Positions 56,452 to 64,000 of a DNA stretch of 64,000 nucleotides are shown here, piece after piece. The stretch's first letter is position 1; each line of letters starts with the position of its first letter. A program made the translations under genes and the position numbers. The DNA lies in NCBI GenBank assembly GCA_038373885.1, contig JAWZYV010016004.1:558001-622000 (forward strand). The letters run 5' to 3'. Under the pieces are notes generated by a model, which saw only the letters and a list, made by a program, of their open reading frames with translations, ran no database searches and was not told where the DNA came from. This DNA is from Cheiracanthium punctorium. Its lineage: Eukaryota; Arthropoda; Arachnida; Araneae; Cheiracanthiidae.

Positions 56452-57358
56452 TAGGGAATGCAATCCCGATCCCGCGGGAACGGGATCTTGCGAGATCCCG
56501 CACAAATGTTTGCGGGACTAGTCCCGCGGGATTAGGATCGTAATCCCGCGGGATTGACGCTGAGAAATAAATTATTTTTTATTACAATTTCACTCGGCTT
56601 TCCCAATGAATAGACCGAAAAATTTTGCATATTTATGCCTAATCAATAATTGCACATTTTAATTACACATTTAGTTATTTGCTATTTAGTTTATTATTTA
56701 GTTTATTTAATTAGTTCTTTATTTATTTTATTTAATTATTAAGTTTTATTTTTTAAAACTATCCAATGGGAGTCTGGATAGAACATCTAAATCTAAACAT
56801 TGTAATATAAACTTTTCGTAAAGTTCCCAGTGTCCAAATGAACTGAAACATTTCATGCTATTTATCTCTTAATGAAAGTCACGAATTACTTATAAAAAGT
56901 TTTCATTTTAGTTTTTAATATTTTTAATTCGCACTTTTAATTATTTTACTAAACTTAAATCTAGACTAGGAAATGATACATTGGATTTGTTCGATTTTGT
57001 CCGTTCCTTTTTCAGCACCTAGAAAATAACGTAAGTATGTTAACATATCTATAAATTGTATATTCCTCATTTTTAGAAACTAACATCAGACATAACTTAG
57101 TATATTATTCTGAATATCATGATTATAATTTTCATATTTCTAAGTTATTGTATTAATTATCTCATAAGACTGATTATTATTATTAAAGGTAAACTTCATA
57201 GTGCTTAAAATCTTACTTTTTTTCTACTTTTCTTTGTTGAATTGAAGTCCTAACTAAATGAAATGTCAATCCCGCGAGATCCCGCAATCCCGCGGGATCA
57301 ATGAATCTCAATCCCGAAATCCCGCAGGACGAAAAACAGTGCGGGATTGCATTCCCTA
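56452..57358. mobile_element. 907-bp non-autonomous hAT-type element
   Basis: Termini TAGGGAATGCAATCCCG and CGGGATTGCATTCCCTA are perfect inverted repeats, flanked by the exact 8-bp duplication TTTACCAG (56444-56451 and 57359-57366). Both subterminal regions are packed with CCCGCGGGAT or GATCCCGC motifs in both orientations. The 700-bp centre is AT-rich and non-coding. Perfect ends and duplication suggest a fairly young insertion. Confidence 0.93.
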
Positions 57359-57429
57359 TTTACCAGTTATAGTAGCAAATAGTCATTAAAATCCAGTAGT
57401 AATTCGTAATTCGTAGCTAGTAACTTGAT

Positions 57430-57510
57430 TAGAACTTCAAAAAAATTTTTGAATGATTTCCTGCATGTGTCGATGAAGACAACGTTTTTGACCTCATATT
57501 GTTATGAGAA
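57430..57510. mobile_element. Fragment related to family P
   Basis: GAATGATTTCCTGCATGTGTCGATGAAGACAACG, CCTCATATTGTTATGAGAATCC follows the right-arm order of family P (GTGCGTGAAGACAATG, CCCCGTACTGCTATGTGATTC). The ends are lost. Confidence 0.4.
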
Positions 57511-57568
57511 TCCATTACATCTCTCATATCCTAATAAGAGTTTTAATTTATCCTGTAAACGAAACAAT

Positions 57569-58326
57569 GGCTGCATTTGTAAACGACAAACTCATTCCAC
57601 GAGTTTTCGTAGGAAAACTGGAATGCGTGTGTTTAGTGCTGTCAGTGGTTATCAGTTTCCTTTGACTTTACGAACAACTTCAGTTTATTTAGTTTCGTCA
57701 CCTAGGAGACGTGTTTGTTTACAATTCGCGAATGCGTTAATTTTGCTAAGGAGAGTTTTTAGTACATACTCAAGATAAAATCAACAGGATTTTTAAAAGA
57801 AAGAGTGGCCATAATTGAAGTGCACAAATCAAAATTTAGAAATTTCAACTTCATATTTTCAAAAGTCTTTAGCAAGAGAAGTTCAAATTTCGCTAATAAC
57901 GGATTAAATCAACTTCAATCTCAACACTAAAACATGCATTTTTTAATTTACTAAAATGAAAAATACAAGAAAACGATTACCTTTGAAAAATTATGTACCT
58001 TCGTAGCATTTTCTAACGTACGCATGAATTTCCTCCTCGAAAAAATAATATTTGCAGCTTTAGAAAACGTAAAATACTTTTCACAACAACATACTTTTCC
58101 ATAACAACGGACGCCATTTGAAAACAACAACAATGTGCAGCAAGTGTATCTTCTAAATAACTGACGAAACCTTAGCACAGATCGGTTTATTTTGTTTGAA
58201 ACTTATCGCACTCAGTTTTGTATACGAACGCTCTTAAAAGCTGTATGCACTCAGTTTCCTTTACGAACGTCTTAGATGGAAACTCATTGCAAGAGTGTAA
58301 CTCGTTTGGCGTTTACGAATGCAGCC
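57569..58326. mobile_element. 758-bp inverted-repeat element, superfamily unclear
   Basis: GGCTGCATTTGTAAACGAC (57569) is mirrored by the complement of GCGTTTACGAATGCAGCC (ending 58326), with further subterminal similarity (multiple TTACGAA(C)G and AACTGAGTGC motifs in both arms). AAT flanks both sides (57566-57568, 58327-58329); this may be a 3-bp duplication, as in PIF/Harbinger elements, but the evidence is thin. Frames at 57425-57778 and 57951-58178 have no motif. Confidence 0.6.
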
Positions 58327-58330
58327 AATG

Positions 58331-61300
58331 TGAGCATTACGTTTAACAATAAACTTTCATGGGGCTTTTTTTTTAATAATTCTGCTCGTCATCTTTTTTC
58401 CTGGAAATAAAATTATTTGAAATACTTCTAAGTAAATAGTACCGATGATTCCATAAAAAATGCGAACTTCAAAATCCTTTGTCCCATCACTTAAGATATT
58501 TTAGATTCTAAAAAAGTAAAATAATATAAAAGTTTCCAGCTAAAGTTTTAATACAAAAGTATGAAATTATGTTTAAAAAAGGAACTTGATGCGCAAGATA
58601 TTGCTACTGCATATTAAATTACGTTAAAAAACACGGCTCTTTGAGTTTAAAATTAAATACGTCTAACAATATGAAAACTACATACAAAATGGTTTTAAAA
58701 TATGCTTGCAAAAGAAAAGAAAAATAATAAAAATAATGATAAAAAATGATTTTAAAAAAACATATAGTACCTTGTGCGATGTATTACAAAACAGCTCTGA
58801 AACCAGTCTAAAACTGTTTAAACATCGATCAGAACTCTGTTAAACTGAAAAAAGTATAATATTTCACAAAATATTTTAAGCAATGATAAAATATCCATAA
58901 AGAATAATAAACATGTTAAAATTTATTTAAACTACTCTATATTTTTCAAGTTAGTTTCACAATTTACTAAAAAATTCTGAAACATTGATTTCTGAAACAC
59001 AGTTTTTCATCTAGCTTTTCGATTTACATATTTTTGTATTTAAATATATATTGAGAGAGACAAATCGATACATCTATAGTTAGATGTATTTATATGAATG
59101 TCTGTATAATATATTTAAATGTGTATTTCTCGTGTTTCTATTGAAATACTCACACTTGAACCTAAGTCTGTGAACATATTTTTCTTTTGTCTTCAAAAAG
59201 ATTCATAAGTGTTACATATATTATTTTCTATGATGTGCATTCTTTTATGAGCTTCACTATTACATTCTAATTCTGTTTTCTTCGTATCAGACTAACGACT
59301 GCGAAATTAAACACTGACTGTCCACAGACTTTAATGTGTTGAAAGTCTTTTCAGTAATCCTGCCTATAAAAATTCCCAATCGCCTGCAATCAATAATAAA
59401 TGTGCAGAAGTAGATATTAAAACAGTACTAAATGTAACATTTCAACACTCCACGGATAACTTTTTCTGAACTATACAAGATATGTAGGTATAGATGTCAA
59501 CAGAAACTCTTGTCAAAATCTGCCCAGGAATAGTCGAAATGAGTTATGTATATTCCGTCAAAATCTAAATGCTGAATTTTTTTCGCTATTACACACTTTA
59601 TTTCGTACAAGGAAGTCAAGTGACTGAAAATAATAACTTCACCAGTAGATGTCGATGCAATAGAAAGAAAATGTTTAACCAGTAAATATTTAAAACATTT
59701 CAGTAACAATGATACAGTGTCCTCTCTTAAAAGAGGTGCTTCAACATCAAAAGAATCGTAGTAGATAGTAAAAGAGTTCTTATAGAGAAATGCCTCTCAG
59801 AAATGTAAAAAGATAACTTAAATAAAATATAAGGAAACGACAAGAACACTAGAGTTCTTCTTGAAGACCGATTAGCCCATCGAGTACTCTAATATATATC
59901 TGACATAAAAAAAAGCTTTGCCTGTAAAGGGCGCATTTTCACATATGTCTATTTTGTAACTGAATTGCGAATAATTTATATTGTAACTAATTATTTTTTC
60001 TTCATAGCTGGACTATCCGAAAAATACAGCGATCCCGATTCGAAGTTCATAGTTAGTGTAATGTAAAATGATTTACTATTTGCACTTTAAATGGAAGTTT
60101 CGTTTTTTCTGGTGCTATATGTTTTTGGAACCTTTCTAAAAAGGTTTTTTATCAGGAAAGTGTAGAATGTGTCCTCTTATACTAATGAATTTGAAGGGTA
60201 TAGGAAACGGAGACAAACGAGATTCTAGGTGTTGAGGTCAGATGATTTTGAATCACACAGTATTATAAAGACATCTTGACTATTTTTTCACACTGGGAAA
60301 GAAATTTTTATTTTTCCAATGCAAGTGATAATGAGCATTGTGTTGTTTTAGAGTTTCATTTATAAACTCACGGATTCGAAATACAAGAAAACAACTTTTT
60401 TTATAAGTGACTATTATATAATTCTCTTGTATATTTTTCGGATTGTTCAATTCTATGTGGTCAATTATCAGTAGAATTATAATTCGAACAGTAAACAAAT
60501 TTGTGAAATAGTGAAATAAAGATCTTAATGTAGTAGATGATAAAGTTCTTGAATGTGCCTTATTCATAATTGAACTGTCACCACCTAGAACGGATAATGT
60601 CTGTTTTGAAAGCTTTACTTTTTGTATGCAAATTTCATCAAGAACTTAGAAAATGAAATATTAATTCCACACTGTAATGCCATTGGAAATTATAGTATAT
60701 TTAAGGACTTTGATAACTAACCTAAATGGAATATACAAAAAATAGAATAAAGTTAGAGAGAAAAGGTGATAATTTCCTATTTTTAGCAATGCTATGGATA
60801 TGGCTAGTTATCTTCATAAAAAAGCTCATACCTAACACTTCAATTCTAATGGGAAAGTGTTACTATTAAATTTTAGAAGAAAATCTGCTAGGAGCTATGG
60901 CTTCAAACTTTTTATCTTACACGAAAAATAGTGAAAAAACATTGTACAGTTTCAACTAGCGGAAAAAAAGTACCAGAAAATGTAAGAAAATTTCCTAAAG
61001 AACATTATTGAAAAAGAAAATTAAATGAAAAACAAAGAAAAAATGTGTTTTCTGAAATAAATATAAAGAATAATGCATTAAGTATGACACGGTATTGCTT
61101 GTCGAATGTGTTATTTATACACCACCTCATTAGTAATTTGGCAGTGGTGTACAAATTTAAAAAGCGTATAACATTCTGAAAATTAACGGTTGGAATTTTT
61201 TATTAATGTAGTTCTTTCACCCTGCTTATTTGAGAATTTTTCAATTTACATTGCCCACTTATCTCTAATAGATACATAATTAAAGCGTGTAGCCACCTTT

Positions 61301-61528
61301 TGAGGATCCTCGATAAATATATTTAAAGTCTGGCAGTTAATGGTTTAATGAAGTTACATTTTTCGAATTCAAGTTTTTTACGGGAAAGAAAATCGCAGCA
61401 TTCTACCGATCTGTAATGGTAAAGAACGAATGTTTTCTTCTGCAGGATAAGCCATTCAAACTTTGAAATTAGAAGAAACGATCCTTTTATCTAACAGAAC
61501 CTGAGAAAATCCTACAGTAGCTCATTCT
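58331..61528. other. Gene-free AT-rich stretch
   Basis: 3.2 kb with short AT-driven frames only, and no SINE or terminal repeat pair. A small hairpin (AACCTTTCTAAAAAGGTT) lies at about 60129-60146. Confidence 0.55.
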
Positions 61529-61534
61529 TTTTAA

Positions 61535-61690
61535 CCCTTTGTGGCGCAACCCTTTCCCAATGCTGAAAAAGGGGCAGCCGTTGCCATCGCTCGACTTAAA
61601 CTACCAGCAAGATGGCCGACGATCGAAACGTTCATCGCGTGCCACAGATCTAGAGACCCCTTTCTTGACGACAGCTGTCGTCAAAAAAGG
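61535..61690 (-). mobile_element. piggyBac-type MITE, copy 3 (one end only)
   Basis: After TTAA (61531-61534) it reads CCCTTTGTGGCGCAACCC, TTTCCCAATGCTGAAAAAGG, CAGCAAGATGGCCGACGATC, CGTGCCACAGATCTAGA, the complement of copy 1's right end. Similarity fades after about 61660, where a short palindrome, TTGACGACAGCTGTCGTCAA, occurs (61664-61683). No second TTAA-flanked end was found, so it is truncated. The open frames at 61539-61796 are not genes. Confidence 0.8.
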
Positions 61691-61699
61691 TCGTGTGTT

Positions 61700-64000
61700 T
61701 GGAAGTTGGGCTGGGAGGAGGAAGGTTTTTCATAGATTAGTAATAATAATAAAACCTATTTTAAGAATTAAAAATATCTTCTGTGGTTTTCATTAGTACA
61801 TTAATTACCATTACAGATGTTCTAGTTAGTGATATTACATTGTTAATTTATATAATGCAATTTATATTTCTAATTCTTACTTTTAATATACATAATAATC
61901 ATTGTATAGTATAATGCTAAGAATATTTTTTGAATAATACAACACATATATTATTTTTCAGGATTATCAATTTTTATAATTAAATTTTACATTTCCTTTC
62001 TTGGTTTCGGAAGCACAATAAGTTCAAGTATTGTTTTTTTCTTTCTTTATCATTTTTATCTCATCCTTTGTCATGTTTTCTATAGCAAGAATGGGGCCCA
62101 AAGTAGATTTTTGAGACTTTTGTTAAGCTACTTAACGAAATATTATATTTTTCTCTTTATATTTACAATATGTTGTTTGTGGCTCCTGGTGAGAGTTGTA
62201 GCAATTGTAAATATTTCCAATTTCCATTTCAAATAATCTAGATTTTTGCTCCTTTCTTCACACATGTGACCCGCCCACTGTATTATTGTTTCATGGCGGT
62301 ATGATGGTATGTTTAAGTCATTAGAATACTTTATTTTTGCTATACATATGTGTATGTAAAATTTTCAAACTTAAATAGTTTACTGTTATTTACATCTTTA
62401 TTACTCTGGGGAAAACACACCTACTTTTAAAACCTTCACAGGTCTTATGAGTGTGAAATATCTATATATAAACAGAAGTTTTTTAAATTACATTCTTCTC
62501 AGACTAGAATTTGCATTTAATGCAAGCAGGATTTCAATCTGCTTATAAACACTGAACTATTAAACATCCTTTTCAAAGTAAATTCCTCACGAGAAAATGC
62601 TATTTTGAACACTGCAATGAAAGACGAAGGCGTGAGTCTAATAACCGTTCGATAATACCTTGGAAGAATTTCTATAATAAAAACTTTCTTTCGTGCTTAA
62701 AAGTGTTTTCTTTTTTTTAATGTCTGCATCTGGTACTTCTAAGACTTAAAAAAATTATATATTTTTTTAACTAACAAAAAAAATTCTTTAATTAGTAAAT
62801 ACAAAAAATACATTGAAATAAATATAATCATTTAATAAAACTGAGTTGTTAGAGTAGTATATGTGTTTCTGGTATCTAGAGAAAACTGTTTTATAATAAA
62901 GAATATTAAACAAGGAATAACGATGTCATGTATATGGGTGAAAAAAATCTCCTATGTTCACTTAAGTAATTCTCTTAAAATAAATTTTCGTTTTATAAGA
63001 GCACATTATTATTCTCCCAATAATACGAAATAACAAAGTTTCTTCCGCTTTATATGCACATCACTCTCTGAGCAAGTGATGTGTTTTTTCCTGTCTTGAA
63101 TATAAATGTAAGAATGTAAAGTTCTTAGAATTTTGGGGGTACTACAATAGCTTTATAATTTTAATTAATTATTTCACATTTAAAAGAACGTTTTTAGTTT
63201 CGTCTTTATAACAATATTTTTGATGCCAAATTAATAAATTGTGGTATTGTTTAACTCTATGTTATGGGTACTATTGAAGATATTTTGACTCTTTCAGTTG
63301 CTGATAAAAATGATCAAGAAGGAAACACCTTTGTCGTGGAAAAAAACTCCGTTTGACTTACTTCTCTTTAGTTCAATTTCTTGAAAAATGAAACAGCTAC
63401 ACGGTAGTTTATGAGATACTCAATATATTTTAACAGGGTCACACATTTAATACACTGATGAATTGAGATGAAAATGGAGTTTAATATTCACTTACTTCAT
63501 TAAAAAAAAAGAAGATTGACAATCTTTTCAGAATTAAAGTATGTCAGTTTTCTAAACTTCTAAACATATTTTTATAATATGAATACTCAGCTTCAGAAAA
63601 AAAAAAAACCACAAAATTTCCAAGTTGTTGTTGTTGTCAGCAACTTGTTGTTGGCAATAAAAATAGGTTTAGTAAAACTAGAAACAGGGAAAACTGGTAG
63701 TTTTCTATTATCGCATTTTTTGAACTTAGAAAAATTGATGACAATCATTGGCAGGTCAATACGAAATAAAAAATTAAGGATGAAATTCATTGAGAAGTCA
63801 ATAATAATCAGGCGTGCTATGCTGAGCATCATTCGTAGCACACATGCGTGCAGCGCAGGATAAGCTTTTAGTGTGAAACGTACGACATAAGAAAACATAC
63901 TTCTACGTCTTTTAAATGCATAGAATATGTTTATGCCATGAAAAAGCTACTCAGAAAAACAGATTTTAAAAAAAAGTTGCCTATCTCATGCCTAATAAAA
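61700..64000. other. Unassigned AT-rich end of window
   Basis: No recognisable gene. The overlapping opposite frames at 63579-63863 (plus) and 63593-63898 (minus) include an A-run and AT-rich sequence without motifs. Confidence 0.5.

Noticed and set aside
57425..57778. 117-codon plus-strand frame
   Set aside because: It starts in a family P fragment and continues into the 57569-58326 inverted-repeat element.
63579..63898. Overlapping ~95-100 codon frames on both strands
   Set aside because: Opposite-strand overlap in low-complexity sequence with an A-run; no domain and no splice or promoter context.
1..64000. CRISPR arrays, operons, ribosome binding sites, prophage
   Set aside because: No regularly spaced identical repeats with unique spacers and no bacterial gene organisation; composition and element content are those of an animal nuclear genome.

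Overview
The window looks like nuclear DNA of an animal, most likely an arthropod. A chelicerate such as a spider is my guess from the repeat style, not something the sequence proves. It is strongly AT-rich, full of homopolymer and (AT)n/(GT)n tracts, and has no bacterial-style gene packing. The longest open frames are only about 60 to 130 codons. I found no convincing host protein-coding gene, rRNA or functional tRNA gene, and no CRISPR array. Almost everything I can name is a transposable element, its decayed remains, or tandem/inverted repeats, set in long featureless AT-rich stretches.

Layout. 1-1013: 3' end of a Helitron (hairpin plus CTAG) carrying tandem units, then a broken mariner/Tc1-type transposase piece and a 32-base poly(A). 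3.3-5.2 kb: a diverged tandem repeat pair split by a 420-bp MITE with long terminal inverted repeats, then a Tc1-type transposon 3' end that recurs at 11.3 kb. 8.6-11.2 kb: a hammerhead-like stem-loop, a degenerate 79-bp minisatellite and an isolated CpG-rich patch, partly bracketed by an 18-bp perfect inverted repeat. 12.8-14.3 kb: a 709-bp foldback element with TA flanks and a mariner relic. 15.4-17.8 kb: a dense nest holding a tRNA-derived SINE with a perfect 13-bp target duplication, a mariner MITE inserted in an (AT)n tract, two copies of a palindromic family, and a piggyBac-type MITE (TTAA) inserted into one of them. 20.4-22.1 kb: a 1,240-bp deleted hAT transposon with 8-bp target duplications, and a second SINE A copy.

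26.5-28.4 kb holds a third SINE A copy, two copies of a second SINE family and a long inverted repeat. 30.3-32.4 kb has two tandem duplications. 33.5-34.3 kb has a second piggyBac MITE and a third SINE family. 34.3-44.0 kb is nearly featureless. 44.0-44.5 kb holds an inverted pair of tRNA-like units and another SINE. 47.2-54.7 kb holds three copies of an unrecognised 530-590 bp repeat, a GC-rich minisatellite, a degenerate AT-rich array and an 824-bp foldback. 54.9-55.5 kb is a Tc1-type transposase remnant whose 3' end is tandemly amplified. 56.4-58.3 kb holds a 907-bp hAT-type element packed with CCCGCGGGAT motifs and another inverted-repeat element. A third piggyBac copy starts at 61.5 kb.

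There is no gene network to describe. The useful content is the record of insertions: several have recognisable target-site duplications or empty-site comparisons within the window. I do not see a convincing new biological system. The observations most worth checking are three hammerhead-like stem-loops, the three-copy unknown repeat, the amplified transposon tail and the isolated CpG-rich patch.
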